A stretch of DNA of 64,000 nt, taken from contig NC_092806.1 in the NCBI RefSeq assembly GCF_040954645.1, positions 132,958,476-133,022,475 on the forward strand, given 5' to 3'. The notes under the pieces were generated by a model. It was not told where the DNA came from. It did no database searches and saw nothing but the letters and a program-made list of their open reading frames with translations. Of this stretch, positions 42,473-54,930 are shown in pieces. A program made the position numbers and the translations under genes. The stretch comes from Diabrotica undecimpunctata. Its lineage: Eukaryota > Arthropoda > Insecta > Coleoptera > Chrysomelidae. The stretch's first letter is position 1, and every line of letters begins with the position of its first letter.

Positions 42473-42583
42473 ATTCCGGTTTTTGTATAATTCGGACCAT
42501 CGATATATACAGAGTGGACCAAAAGTCTGGAAACGCCTAATTATCTCTTAAATCGATGGTCCAAATTATACAAAAATCGGAAT
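42473..42583. repeat. 32-bp inverted repeat bracketing a mariner terminus
   Basis: Arms 42473-42504 and 42552-42583 are reverse complements with two mismatches. The 47-base spacer holds the left terminus of the mariner-like element. Confidence 0.9.
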
Positions 42584-44872
42584 ACGCCTATTCTGTAATA
42601 CAGATATTCCAAATTTGATGCTGCGGTGTTGCCAGATTTACCATTTTTCTGATATCATTGGTCACTTTGATTTTTCAAATACAACACTCCGTATATTGTA
42701 TTATTAGTGGGATCCTGTGTTCAATCCGTCTTCAACCATATGTAACACTTGGTATTTTATCTAGTGACGAAGATGTTAAATAAATATAACTTCTCAGTGC
42801 CAAATAGTTTTGAAGTAATTCAGTAAATGTAGAAAGATGTGATTTAAAAAAAAATGTATTAATAACTAAGACTGGGAGTTATTTTATGTGTTCTTAAAAG
42901 ATCTACAATAAAGATAGTTTTTAATGAAAAAGAGCGAATTACTATTTTAATCCATAAGTACTGATGCGTAGTCTACCAGACTACGGTTCTTTTTAAAACT
43001 GTAATATCTACCATTATTAATAAAATATTTAGTGTGCTATCAGTGTACTTTCAAGTGTCATTAAAACAAACATACTTACCAAATATTAAAAATAGATCTC
43101 GAACCGAAATTATCCGACAATAAAAGTTTGGCGTATTCTGTAAGACAAACCGTCAGTACAATGGTAACTATTATGAGACGTGGGTTATTTGTTTACTGTT
43201 ACGTTGTGATAGTCAAAAGTGATCAAAATGAGTACTAAAGCACATTCTTCAAACAGTGTGCTTTTTATAGATGATAATTATGAAAAAAAAAAGTTACGAA
43301 GTGGTATAAAGAATGTGATAGTAGTGGAAGTGAAACAGAGAATACAGAATATGATTGTGCTATTGAAAGTGAGCACGATACAGAATCGGAAATATCGGAA
43401 GAGAGTGATATCGGAAGACGAAAATATTGAGGAAGATGACTCATCTAATCGAGGTAATATTTTCGGCAAAAGTCGTTTTAAATAGGGGGCTCAAGAAGCT
43501 GTACTTACACGAGGAGAACTTTGAAACATAATATATAGTTATACAACTTCCTAAAGAATTCTGCCCGTGCTCTTGGAAATAATGCATCCACTTTAGATGT
43601 TGGAATTTACTGTTTTCTACAGAGATGATTGAGCAATTTATTCACTGGACCAACGCTAAAATCTTTATTTATAGTGAAAAATAAAAAAGAACTGATAGAA
43701 GTGAAAACCGTGACACGGATTCTATTAAAATGAAGGAATTTTTGGATATGCTAATTTATACTACCGTTTTAACTCCGATCATGAGTGTATTCGCTCCATT
43801 TTTGCAACGGACGGTACCGGAAGAACTGCTCCAATAACAGAAATATTTAACAAGTTTGTATTAAATTGGCAAAACGTATCAGTTGGCCAGACTATGTGTC
43901 GATGAAAAGCTAGTTAGTTTTTGGACAGATGTAAATTTAAAATGTTCATGTCGAACAAATCCTACAAATATAGTCTCACACTGATGTGTCCCACAGATAC
44001 CAGGAACAGGTATTTGTACATTATATTCTTCAAACCGCTTCGTAACTATTTTTTCTTAATTATTATCAATTATGAAATAATGTTAAAATCACATCATTCT
44101 ATATTTACTGAATTACTTCAAAACTATTTGGCTTTGTTTATTTAAGACCATTGTGACTAAATAAAATATTAAGTGTTACATATAGTTGAACACGGATTGA
44201 AGTGATGATTCCAATAATAATATCTTCTACAAATACAGTTAAGTAAGGTAATGATGAATAAATTTGTAACTGACGAGAACTTCGTTAACAAGATATATTT
44301 TTCCGACAAAGCAATATTAACGCTGTGTGGGAATTTAATAAGGTTTAAAGTGACGTAAGGGTACACTGGATACGTGAAAACCATACCCAAAGACTACAAA
44401 AATCAAATGTATGGTCAGATATAGTAGTTACTCAGTAAATTGGGCCGTTTTTATAGAAAGAAATTTACCAAGCGATAATAATGAAATGCTACCAGACATT
44501 TCCCGGATGATGGATTTATAGATTAGGTAATATTGAATGGCCTCCTCATTCACCCGATTTGAATCCTAAAGATTATTTTTATTGGGAATACTTGAAAAGT
44601 AGAATTTATAAATCTAAACAAGCGTTGCAGAGCCAAGGCAAATAATTATCAATGAATCCATATTAATTTCTAGAGAAACATGGAGAAATATAATAGATGC
44701 ATTCTAGAATCGTTTAGGATACTGTTAAATTAACAACAACATTTTGAACACTTAATTAGGTAGATATTCATATAGCAATATCGTAAACTTTTAATTATTA
44801 TGTTCAAATTTAGTTGTACATAGTTTGAATAAAAAAATTTATTGAGACGATTAGGCGTTTCTAGATCCGATA
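42524..44872 (+). mobile_element. Mariner-like element, degenerate, containing piggyBac-like sequence
   Basis: Ends: ctggaaacgcctaattatctc near 42527 and the inverted gacgattaggcgtttctag near 44845. Between them a transposase C-terminal part is readable (44240-44710): FVNKIYFSDKA, then WIYRLGNIEWPPHSPDLNPKD and FYWEYLKSRIY. The PPHSPDLNPxDfFLWgyLKs block is the third catalytic region of mariner relatives. A piggyBac-like segment lies between the left end and this part. Confidence 0.7.
43180..44020 (+). pseudogene. piggyBac transposase remnant
   Basis: Pieces in order: acidic N-terminus (43325-43440, DSDCSG..., SEISEESD in another frame), NSARALGNNASTLDVG (about 43557), IKMKEFLDMLIYTTVL (about 43730), LCVDEKLVSF (about 43893) and TNPTNIVSH. 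These match ARALGDNASP, IEMKAFLGLLIYtgv and LcIDEqLVPFRGR of piggyBac. Frameshifts and stops throughout. Confidence 0.7.
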
Positions 44873-45299
44873 ACTGAAGTACCTTTTTAATTAAAATACA
44901 GCAGATGCTGATGATATATGCATTCTAAGCCACTGATAGTGTAGTTAAATAAGGTAGTTTAAAATTAAAGAGATAAAAGAAATATGCTGATAGTCTGTCA
45001 AATATAAGCAAAGATAAAGAGCACAGGATTTAGGTGGCAACGTTGTGCGCAAGCTGTAAAAAGTAAATCTCAAATTTCAAGCAGGTACAAATTGCGCATC
45101 GTTTAAGAAGGAGTGTGTCCAGTAAGGTTATCAGCAAGCCAATGGATTTTGTTAGCTAAACTATGTTCGAAAGAAATGCGACGTTGCTGTACAAACATAT
45201 TTGATAAATGGGAAGTGATAAGAGTTTAGATTTCTGAGCTGTTGAGGCTAATCTGATTCCTACCGCAGTCGTTGGGAAGATATAGAATTTAAAAAAAAA
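44873..45299. other. Unassigned sequence
   Basis: No clear coding block before the RTE remnant. Confidence 0.4.
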
Positions 45300-46745
45300 G
45301 CGGCGATGGTAGTGTATGATCAGAGTATGTTCAAGAAGATGATGGACAATTGAAACAAATTAGTAAACAAAACAAATAATATAATAAAGAAATGAAAGAT
45401 CATAGAAATCAAAAAAATGTCGAAGTAAAAAGTGCAATACAACTGGGAAATAAAACATGTCTGGTGTAAATGAAAGATTATAGAGAAAAAGCGAAGGTAA
45501 TGAAAGAAAAAAGCAAACTTAAATTCTTTACTGGAGAAAAGGTTTGCATAAACGAAAACATGGCCGAAAACAAATTATTTCAGAATTTTTTCTCGGAAAT
45601 AACTTAGAAATCGGAACTTAGATATCATATACTGAACAAAAAAAAAATAATAAAGAAAATACCGAGAACTCGGACTAGAAAATACATGGAGGATAAAGTA
45701 AAACGTGTCAAAAAAGAAAATCAGGGCAAAATGTTGAATGTGAAAGATCAACATGGAAACTTGATAGCGGAAGAAAATCAAATTGGTTAAAGATGGAAAA
45801 ACTCTTTCAAAGACGATTCCTTAATAACAAAGAAAATTATACTCACATTGAATCACAGGCAAAACAGAGAAAATTACAATTTCTATAGAGATTAAGTTAA
45901 AGAATTAACAATAACAAATACCATGAAAACTCAGAAAAGCTGGTGCGCACATTATTGTGACTGAAATTATAAAATATTAAGGAGGTGTTTTGTTGAAGAA
46001 ATACATAGTGGGAATAAATCGATACATACATAGTAACCTAAAAAGGTCCTGTACTCTTTTAAATATAGAACAATGTTTACTGTTCGAGAATGATTTAGTC
46101 TTCATCAGAAGAAATAACATCTGTAATTAAGAGACTAATAGAGTTTGGCTGAAAGTGAATATTAATAAAAAGTACATGAAAATCATAAGCAAAATGGGGT
46201 AAGAAACTTACTTCGGGTTTCTGGTAAACTAAAGATGAAGGATGGATGATTCATACAATTTGAAAAGGTAAAAGAATATATATACTTCTACATACTTATT
46301 GAAGAAACATGTAAGGAAGATATTGACCAAAAGCAATACATGTGCTGCAGCTGTGAACAACATTATTAAAGCAATAAAAATATTGCGTAACACAAAAATA
46401 AGGCAATATAAAAGGATTATTGGCGAAACATGGACTATAAACAAAACCATTCAAGAATGCTGGATGCTTGGAAGAAAATAAGAATGATTGGTAAGATAGT
46501 AGAGAGATAGTAGAATGAATGAAGAAGACGAACACCAACTATACGACAAACCTCGTATATCAATAGTAGTTAAAAAACCTAGACTAGAATGGCTGAGCCA
46601 CCAAGAAAGGAGAAACGACTGCAGACAGCATTGTTGGATGGAATTTACCAGCAGGCAATAAAAGAAAGGTAGACCAAATAGGAACTGGAAGGATGTAGTC
46701 ATGGTGGATATTAAAAGAGGAAAAAAGAAAGAAACAAAATGACTG
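45300..46745 (+). mobile_element. RTE-like retrotransposon, decayed, RT core deleted
   Basis: Pieces: KEKSKLKFFTGEKV and KVKRVKKENQGKMLNVKD (45500-45740), MKTQKSW and RCFVEEIHSG (about 45920-46010). Then the central RT is missing and FENDLVFIRR (about 46080) stands for YADDLVLIAE. C-terminal pieces follow: TCKEDIDQK, ETWTINKTIQE, then LLDGIYQQAIK, ending with RPNRNWKDVVM-like sequence at about 46700. No long frame survives. Confidence 0.65.
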
Positions 46746-47268
46746 TTGAACTTTACAGAGTGAAATATTGCAAAAAAATAGGTAACTTAAAACTCATTTA
46801 TGGGGTTTGTTCTTTCCCATGAAATTCAACAAGCAATTCGCTACAAAATGGAATATAAAAATACTACGTACGATTACAAAGTGAAACATAACAACGTGTA
46901 AATGGAAACAAAAAAGGACGAATAGACTAAAAAAAATTCAGATAGCAACTAGTGACTTATAAAAAAATTTATTAATGCTATTATTACCAAAGACAACTTG
47001 TTAGTTTGTACAGATGCTATGAATATTTTGGACAATTTCAGTAAAAAACGAAAAGAGCATTTTAATGGTAGCTTTATAGAAAATATTAGAAGATCAATAA
47101 CTAAATGAATATAACACACAACTCTCCTATCCTAGTTTTAAATTTGAAAGTAAATAGTAAATATTAAGCATCTGCATGTACTTTAAAATAATCGTAGTTA
47201 AATTTGAGATCGATTTTAATATTTTTTAAGACACTCTGCATTCACAACAGTCTTAAAGTATAAAGTTA
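46746..47268. other. Downstream flank of the TBL2-like gene
   Basis: Holds the TBL2 3' UTR on the minus strand; otherwise AT-rich without recognisable content. Confidence 0.45.
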
Positions 47269-47486
47269 TTATTTTTCAACAATATTGTCCAAGAATGCTT
47301 GATTTTCCTTGATCAACTTTTCAAGTCGTTCCTTGGTGGCCGAAGTTACATGTTCCTTGAGTTTTTCCTTGGCAGTGACGATGCCGCATTTGTATCCGGT
47401 AACGTTGTGAAAAACTCTGATTTGCTTGTCGCCGGCAGTGAGCAGAAATTTGCCAGTTGAGTCGAACATAATGGCAGTAATGTTAC
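47269..47486 (-). CDS. TBL2: Transducin beta-like protein 2, last exon
   Basis: Minus-strand exon after a TTTCAG acceptor (47487-47489 on plus), ending with a TAA at 47269-47271. It begins in phase 1 and continues the upstream exon (NIYEG|NITAIMFDSTG). It encodes a last WD40-type strand set (NITAIMFDSTGKFLLTAGD, then KQIRVFHNVTGYKCG), followed by a charged helical tail (KEKLKEHVTSATKERLEKLI). The phrase DKxIRVFHNxxGy and the final STRxRL-like helix are characteristic of TBL2, an ER-associated WD40 protein linked to PERK in the stress response (family knowledge). Most of the propeller is encoded outside the window. Confidence 0.85.
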
Positions 47487-47819
47487 CTGAAACATAAGAT
47501 AAACTAGTGAATATATTTCTTTTTATAGCTAGCAAAAGGGGGTGAAGAAGAGTCTCTGGCCGTCTTAAAACTTATTATTCCACTAAGCGCTATAACCGTC
47601 TGTAGAGGGTGTTCACTTTTGTCTAGTTAAATCCAATTTTCAATAAGTATAGTTTAAATGGTTTTATCAGTTGTCAAGGATAGTTTCAGGTATATATTGA
47701 TATGCGTTTGAACACTACCTGGCGTTCCGTTTAGAAGTGACAAGAAATTATTCTACAATTTGGAAAATAAGATGCATAAATTATTGAAAAACCTATGAGC
47801 CTATATATAATGAATTCCG

Positions 47820-49838
47820 CCATGGTTACCATAGCAGACGAAGTTTTGAAATCAGAAAAAGAGCCAGTAAAGAAAAAGGATTGAATGACCGATAACATGC
47901 TAGACCTTATTCAGCAAAGAAGAAATTGTAAAAATAAAGATGAGACTCGATATATATCGACAAATAGGATACGAGATTATTCGAGCAAAAGACGCCTGGA
48001 TGGAACAGAGATTTCATGAGATGGAAGAACTACAAAGAAAACATGACGAGTTTAATATACACAAAAAACTTAAAGAAATTACCTACACTCAGAAAAAAAG
48101 AACTCTTCACCTTATGAGAAACTCCAAAGGTAAAATAATTCTCGACTTAAACGAAAAAAAGAAGGATGGACCAACTACATAAAAGAGCTCTTCCTGGATA
48201 CGAGGCCACCACTTAACATCATAAACTATACGAATACTGGTCCTAGTATTTTAAAAGCAGAAGTAGAGAAAGCCATCAAACAAAGCAAAAATGGGAAATC
48301 TCCAGGCCCTGACCAAATACCATCAGACTGGCTCAAACTTCTAGACGATGACAATGTCTCAGAACTAACAAATATTTATAACCACATATACCAAACTGGA
48401 ACACTACCACGAATATGGTTGGAGTCTACATTTATCACACTTCCAATAAAACCTAATACATCACCATGTAAAGACTTTAGACTAATTAGTCTCATGAGTC
48501 ACTCTCTCACGCTACTTCTTAGGATAATTCTTAATAGAATCAAGCAGAAATGTGAAGACACAATGGGAAATAAACAATTCGGTCTCAGAGAAGGTTTGGG
48601 AGCAAGGGAAGCTTTGTTCTGAATGCTAACACTACTTCAACGATCATGGGAAATACAGAAATCAATTTACGTCTGTTTTATAGATTTTGAGAAGTCATTT
48701 GATAGGGTTCAACATGGTAGGCTGTTCGAATATCTAGAAATGATTGGAATAGATGATAAAGATCTGAGACTTTTACAAGATCTATATTAGAATCAAGAAG
48801 CTTTTATTCTGGTAGACGGCAAAGAAACAGACAAAATTTGTATTCAAAGAGGCGTTAGACAGGGTTGTGTGTTGTCCCCAACTTTGTTTAACGTTTACTC
48901 AGAAATAATTTTTAACGAAGCCTTGGAAGGGCAATGTGGAGTTCGAATCGGGGGAGAAACTATTAACAAACATCAGATATGCAGATGACACCGCGATCAT
49001 GGCTGAGGTATCGAAGATCTCCAATTCCTTATAGATCGAATCACCTGCAATACCAAACTAAGCATAAATACAACAAAGACAAAGATACTTGTGGTTAGTA
49101 AACAAGACCTCGGCGCTATACAACTAATTGTCAATAATGAACCAATAACAAAAATTAACCATTTTAAATACCTAGGATGTTGGATAAACGAGACATTAAA
49201 TCCGGATGAAGAAATTAAAACTCGTATAGAAATTGCAAGAGGAGCATTTATGAAACTTAGATCTACTCTGAGCAATTCTCAGCTGAACTTACAGCTGAGA
49301 ATTAAGTTCCTAAAATTTTATGTGTATCCTGTATTACTGTATGGATGTGAAACATGGATTATGAAGGTTAACATGATGAACAAATTAGAAGCCTTCGAGA
49401 TGTGGTTATATCGTAGAATGCTCAGAATATCATGGGTTCAACACATTTCAAACAGAGAAGTCTTGAACAGAGTAGGTCAAGGTGAAGGCGACTTAATAAA
49501 GATGATAAAAAAGAGAAAACTCGAATATCTGGGGTATATAATAAGAGGAAGCATGATGATAAAAAAGAGAAAACTCGAATATCTGGGGCATATAATAAGA
49601 AGAAGCAGATACAGGATAATGCAGTTGATATTCAACGGAAAGATCGACGGAAAAAGAGGAATTGGTAGGAAGAAATACTCATGGCTCCGAAACCTTTGTC
49701 AATGGAGTGGCTTATCAGCAGATGAATTATTTATTACATGCCGCACAAGATCGAGAACGATATCGGCAAATCGTCATGAAAGCTACCCACGCCTAAAACT
49801 TGGGCACGGTACTCAAAGAAGAAGAAGAATAGCATTTT
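47820..49838 (+). mobile_element. R4/RTE-like retrotransposon in the TBL2 intron, 5'-truncated, (GAA)n tail
   Basis: Antisense to TBL2. It runs from a post-endonuclease linker (ADEVLKSEKEPVKKK, about 47838) to a (GAA)n end at 49815-49829. An in-frame tandem duplication sits in its C-terminal part. The left edge is approximate and no TSD was found. Confidence 0.83.
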
Positions 49839-49841
49839 CTT
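47838..49841 (+). pseudogene. Endonuclease-RT polyprotein, linker to C-terminus, several lesions
   Basis: Successive frames give MEELQRKHDEFNIHKKLKE (about 48018), YIKELFLDTRPPLN (about 48180), SKNGKSPGPDQIPSDWLKL, KDFRLISLMSHSLTLLLR, then CFIDFEKSFDRVQHGRL (about 48670), RGVRQGCVLSPTLFNVYSE (about 48850) and the YADDTAIMA region (about 48980), which is shifted. KTKILVVSKQDL, NHFKYLGCWIN, LLYGCETWIMK and MWLYRRMLRISWVQHISNRE then run in one frame from 49091 to 49843. Lesions include frameshifts near 47930, 48150 and 48960 and stops near 48620 and 48790. The second half is well kept. Confidence 0.8.
49501..49608 (+). repeat. 54-bp in-frame tandem duplication in a retrotransposon ORF
   Basis: Units 49501-49554 and 49555-49608 are nearly identical. 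Each encodes MIKKRKLEYLG plus seven residues, so 18 codons were added without breaking the frame. The units differ at a few positions (GYIIRGS versus GHIIRRS). Confidence 0.92.
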
Positions 49842-50314
49842 AGACAAGGAAAGAGAGAGGACAGGTAACTCTTATTTAATAAACCTTCGAAAAATGAAGC
49901 CAATTTCGATGTGACCGCTGTGTTTTGGTGCCTGTACGTTGCCTATTACTACCTCTCGCAGGGTTACCAGGTCTACTGATTTTTCAGTAGATCTACTGAT
50001 TTTAACTTCAACTTACTGATTTACTGAAACAATATATTGATCTAATAAAAAATATGTAATGATAAAATCATTTTCAAAAAGTGATCATTATGTCAGTGTT
50101 TCAATGTCAATTATAAATTTTGAAAAAAATCTATTTATTGATATATTATCCATTATTCTCAATCTGCTGAAGAAATAAAATATGGCCTCGCAACCTTTCT
50201 GGTGCCGGTTTGGCTTCAGTTAATTCCATACGATTACGCGTCCTCTCAGAAAAAGCGGTTTCTAATCTCTATATTTCGCTGAAAAATTTAGAGTAAGTAC
50301 GTAATATTTTTGAT
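49842..50314. other. TBL2 intron sequence, nothing firm
   Basis: Contains a small cluster of tactgattt motifs at about 49970-50030; no gene. Confidence 0.4.
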
Positions 50315-50316
50315 AC

Positions 50317-50403
<87 letters not shown>
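50315..50403. repeat. (TA)n microsatellite
   Basis: About 89 bases of almost pure TA with one c near the start. The open frame across it (Ile-Tyr repeats) is not a gene. Confidence 0.97.
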
Positions 50404-50405
<2 letters not shown>

Positions 50406-50579
50406 GCACTTATGATTACAGCTGATCAGTTAGACACAAAAGAAGGGATTAATGGGTATGCAGCTGAAAGTCAAAAGTACTCTTTTTTCAACAATCAAAT
50501 ATATTTCGGTATGCTTTATATCATCATCAATGATAGAAATATGAGATTGAGGCCATTAGATTGAAATGGTATGTAAAAA

Positions 50580-51150
50580 ATCCTCGAAAAAAAATCGGTT
50601 GCCTGTAAAGTCGGTTTTACGGGCGAAGATTTTACGTGACAACGTCTTTTTCTCGGTAGAATATTTATTGATATGAATATTATTAAATTGCACAATAGGA
50701 ACAAGGAATTGAATGAAAATAAGAATTGCACAAATTTTAACTATAGAAATATATTTTGTTTACTAAAACATTGTACATGTAAACTTAAACTTAACTAATT
50801 TCTATTTGAGTGATTTTGTTGAGGATAGGACGATGATAGGAGAAATATGAAATGAAAGGAAGTGTTTCTGCTGTAATGTGTCTTGAACGCCAAGAACGCT
50901 CGAGAAAGACAGAGACACAAGCACGCACCGATTCAACGCGCCTAATTCTCTAGTGCTGCGCGCGCAGCGGACCGATCATGTTTGAGTGGGAGAGAGACGC
51001 AAGGCATTCGCCGGTCCGGCGGGCCTCTCTCTCGTTCGGTGACTCATCGTAACAGACGTGAGCGGGCGTTACACTTTTTAATGAATGACTCCGAGCCACA
51101 ACCTAATTTAAGACGTTGTCACGAGTTAAAATTTCTTTTTTAAAAAAACA
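50580..51150. mobile_element. MITE-like element with GC-rich core
   Basis: Imperfect inverted repeats at 50625-50646 (gaagattttacgtgacaacg...) and 51112-51135 frame about 490 bases. The core at 50880-51070 is much more GC-rich than anything nearby and includes gctgcgcgcgcagc. No coding capacity. The outer boundaries are estimates. Confidence 0.6.
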
Positions 51151-51430
51151 AGTATTGGTTTAAGGAATGAATAACAATAACATTATCACAGGACACTTTA
51201 AAACAAAACTTTAAAAAAGTCTATATTTTTATATTAGAAACTTTGAAAGCTTCATTGCTAGGTACAATGTAAAACTTTTTTTACAGAAGTTTTTTTCGGA
51301 CTTTACCGAGTTTGTCTCTATCGGTAGAAATTTTTGAAAACAGATGAATAACTCAAAAAAAGTTTTAACCTATGATACATATTACAAATTGTATCTATAA
51401 TCTTATGCAGAATCTAAAAATGTAATAATA

Positions 51431-51585
51431 TATAGGGTATTCTATTTAAAGTGGCATATCTGTCAAAATGGTTTCTTTAAGTTTGTCCAACTTGCAATCC
51501 CCATAAAAAAATTTTCATAAATATCGTGTAAGTATGTAGTGTTCGATATATAGATATGTAAGTTCGTTGTGGCACACCCTGTATA
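51431..51585. repeat. Possible small mariner-type MITE
   Basis: Starts tatagggtattc and ends acaccctgtata, short inverted ends typical of TA-inserting MITEs; about 155 bases. Confidence 0.35.
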
Positions 51586-53735
51586 TACGGAGAACAATCC
51601 ATGTCATGGAACTGCTTATTAAATCAGAAAAAGACGTGTGTCAAAATACGAAAAACATATTTTACAAATTTACTTAAATGCGCTCTATAAAATAATTGTA
51701 AGAGTTTGTATTTTGCAAAATAAGGAATTACAGTTCATTGCTTCAGTAATTCTATATTGGTTGGGTTACTAACCTTCACAACTTGCAATAATGTGAGATC
51801 AGCTGACAGTCTACTTATTAAAATTTAAAACATATTGTAATAAATTAAATCTCTTGACCCCGTTGAAGAACCTAGTCAGCTTTTTGCCAAATTTTAAGTA
51901 AGTAACCACAGGCCGGTAAAAGCACTTCTACAAAGTGACTCTTCGAATTAGGTTAAGTTATCAAATTTTGAATTATTGTTAGTCACTGCCACTGTCAAAT
52001 AATGTCCTATCTATGTTTTTGTTCTATGATTCTCAGATCGCCAAAGAATACATTTTTTAAGGAATGTTGAAGAAAACACAATATAGATGAAAACATTAAA
52101 ATGACCAGTAGGTATACACTTCATTCAATCCCCTAATCAGCTTAACATGAATTTTAAAAAAATAAAGAGTTAGACAGGGAAACTTTTCACCCTAAGACAC
52201 TTTTCATAGCTACTTTACTAACATACAAAACGGAAAACGAATAGAAGGGTAGTAGTAGACATATATATTTTGTTATGTGATTAAACCACAATTAATTGTA
52301 AGGAAAATAACATTTTTTATTTTGTATTAACATTTAGATTTTCAATCCGGAAATCCGTTCTTTCGCCAGGGTTTGCATCAAATATTTAATTGCATCATCA
52401 TTATTTATACGTCCAAACATCCAATGATTATTAGCATAAAAATACAATCAAAAAACAATGTCTTAATTCGCCTAATTTTAGGCGAATTTAGGCTAAATCT
52501 TTATATTAGGGTAACTTCTTAAAGCAAAGCTTAGCTGGTAAAACAGGGAAAGTTTTAGTACACAAATATTTATTACTTCGATAACAGAAAAGATACCATT
52601 CAATCTACCAAGTTTGTTTTAAACTTTGCGTATGTGTAGTAATTAAATCACTTCTATCTACCTAATTAATTTCTGATTCTTTTCAGGCTTAATTCTGAGC
52701 AAAAAAATCTGCTTTGATGTTACGAGAAATACCAAAGACCCTCTTTACCCAAATGAAAGCCACAAAAGTATCATTTTTTCTCAGTAACTTTTTTTTTTCT
52801 AAGTAATTTTTACAATTCTTATGAGATCAATAAAATTTATCACTTTCACTCACCGGTCACTATTCTATTGTTAGAGTCTAATCTTTAAAACGTACAGCAC
52901 GAATTTTCAATTTTGAGATTTGGCAAAAAATATAAGTAAACGTACAGCAACACAGCTTCAGCTACAAATTCCACTCAATACCGTCTTCATGGAAGCATTT
53001 CCCGTGACGTAAGTTCGTTTGTAATGTGAAAGTTTAAGTTCAGCGTTTTTTAGAGATATTTCAAATGCCTCGTATTTGTTGTGAAAACTCAAATTCGAAA
53101 TTTCGTGTTATAGGATTTGAAAATTAGTCTCTAATAATGGAAATTCCATAATCGGTCAATGGAAGTAATAAATGTTACTGATCTCATGAGAATCATAAAA
53201 AATGCCAAAAATTGCGCAACATTTAGTTATTTAACAGCTTCATAGAAACTGACTTCATTTGCGGCAAAACGCAAAAATTGCATACCAAAACTGCACTTAT
53301 CACCTTTAAAATGCATTTTGACTTTTGTGTATAGGATACTCTAATCAAAAGATATTGAATTTGTACCCTCGAGTTCAAGTGGTGTTTCTGAGAGAATCGT
53401 TCATTCTACACTAAAAGTAGCACTACAATAAACATTTTTGTTGAATATTATTATCAGCTAAATTGGTTGTTTTTTTGCGTAGCAAAAATTTTTTGCTACG
53501 GCGTACAGATTTTGGTAAACCGATTTTTGCCGCCCCCTTCCTTCGAGGGAAGTTTTAGGGGGTAGGAATGGCAAACTTTTTTACGTCTTTTTTTGGAGTC
53601 CTAAAACTGACATTCTCAGCAAAATGTTAATGTCAATGTCAATGTTCGTCTAATTATTAGAGATTTTAGATTTTAGTTCGTCTCATTTTCAGAGATTAAA
53701 TCTCTGACGTCTGAACTAATAAATACGCGAATTGT
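51586..53735. other. TBL2 intron sequence, nothing recognised
   Basis: Long AT-rich stretch with no coding block. Some short near-palindromes of T/A-rich type only. Confidence 0.5.
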
Positions 53736-54061
53736 TTAACCCTTTCGAGTCGGGTTTTTTTTTGTAGCAACGGTATGAAATTTAGAACTTTTTTGTTTAA
53801 AACGTATAATTATGCAAAAATACACGTGATATAAAGGACTAAAATTAAGATCAATATTTAATGTATGTGAAAAGGTGTAAAACATGTTTTGCACAAGGGT
53901 ACATTGCAGCTCTGACATAGTGTGGTGTTTCATTTTTCTTTTTTCTGAGAACATCGTTGACGTCTTCTACGGGTCATTTTTGTTCGATAGGTAAATGATC
54001 TCCCACGTTAATAATTTTTTTTTTGTTTCTTTGCTAGAGGACGTACAAGTGAACGTCCTCT

Positions 54062-54105
54062 GAAAAGCCTTCACTTTCGTCTGAGGACGAAAGTGAAGGC
54101 TTTTC
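54062..54105. repeat. Perfect 20-bp-arm hairpin, 4-nt loop
   Basis: gaaaagccttcactttcgtc (54062-54081), loop tgag, and its exact reverse complement (54086-54105), inside the piggyBac remnant. Confidence 0.95.
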
Positions 54106-54569
54106 TTTTGACAGCAGCATGGCTTCTTACCAATGAAATAAGTCCCTCAGCTGCACTAATTAGAAAGGACAAAAAATGTGTTTTTTCTTTCCTTTCTAGA
54201 TCATTGTGTAGTACATGAAAATTTCCAACAGCCATCATCAGAAAGCGAAAAAATAATTTAAAAAATTTCTTCCACTATTTGGTAGACTTCCTATCAAAGT
54301 CATACAAGCCTGGACCTAACAGATCAAAATATGATCTGTTAGGTCCACGCCGCCCATTTTCTTATTGTACATGTCAAAAAGTTTAAGACATCGCACATTC
54401 ATTTTAGAGCCACTCTTCATTTTTCGTTTCACTTCTACCTGCTTATCTACAAAGCAATTGCTTACTGCTAACAAATCTTTAGTATCTAGCCATCAACTAA
54501 CTATGGTACCATGGTTATTTACTTTGAATTCTGAGTCACCACGATTCAACTTCCCAAGAAATTTAGGTA

Positions 54570-54930
54570 CATTAAGGGGCGCTCATAACGAGGCGCCGAC
54601 CGTCGATCGGACCATAGGATGATATCATATATATTATCATCGTCACGTAAAATAAATGCATTATTTAAAAACTGCCAGCGTTCACCGTCAACGCGCAGCC
54701 ATCAGCCCAGCATCGAGCCAGGTATCGGAACATAGACTTGGACCATAGTATTCAAGCTTAGTATTTTTTGGACCCTCGATCCTAGTACTCTACGATCGAC
54801 ACTACGAGACGCCGACCACCGACCTCAGACCATCGCATCGATCGCAAGGTAAAATAAATGCATTTTATTTTAACTGCGAGCGTTCACTGTCAGTGCTATG
54901 ATCTAGGCGAGGATACCATGCGATGGTCTC
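54570..54930. repeat. GC-rich block with two diverged copies of a roughly 200-bp unit
   Basis: acgaggcgccgacc (54588) recurs as acgagacgccgacc (54805), and taaaataaatgca (54648) recurs at 54850. The following aactgccagcgttcac recurs as aactgcgagcgttcac. Period is 217 then 202 bases, so a 15-base indel separates the units. Base composition differs sharply from the surrounding piggyBac. Confidence 0.75.

Noticed and set aside
50310..50564. Open frame with a long Ile-Tyr repeat
   Set aside because: It is the translation of a (TA)n microsatellite.
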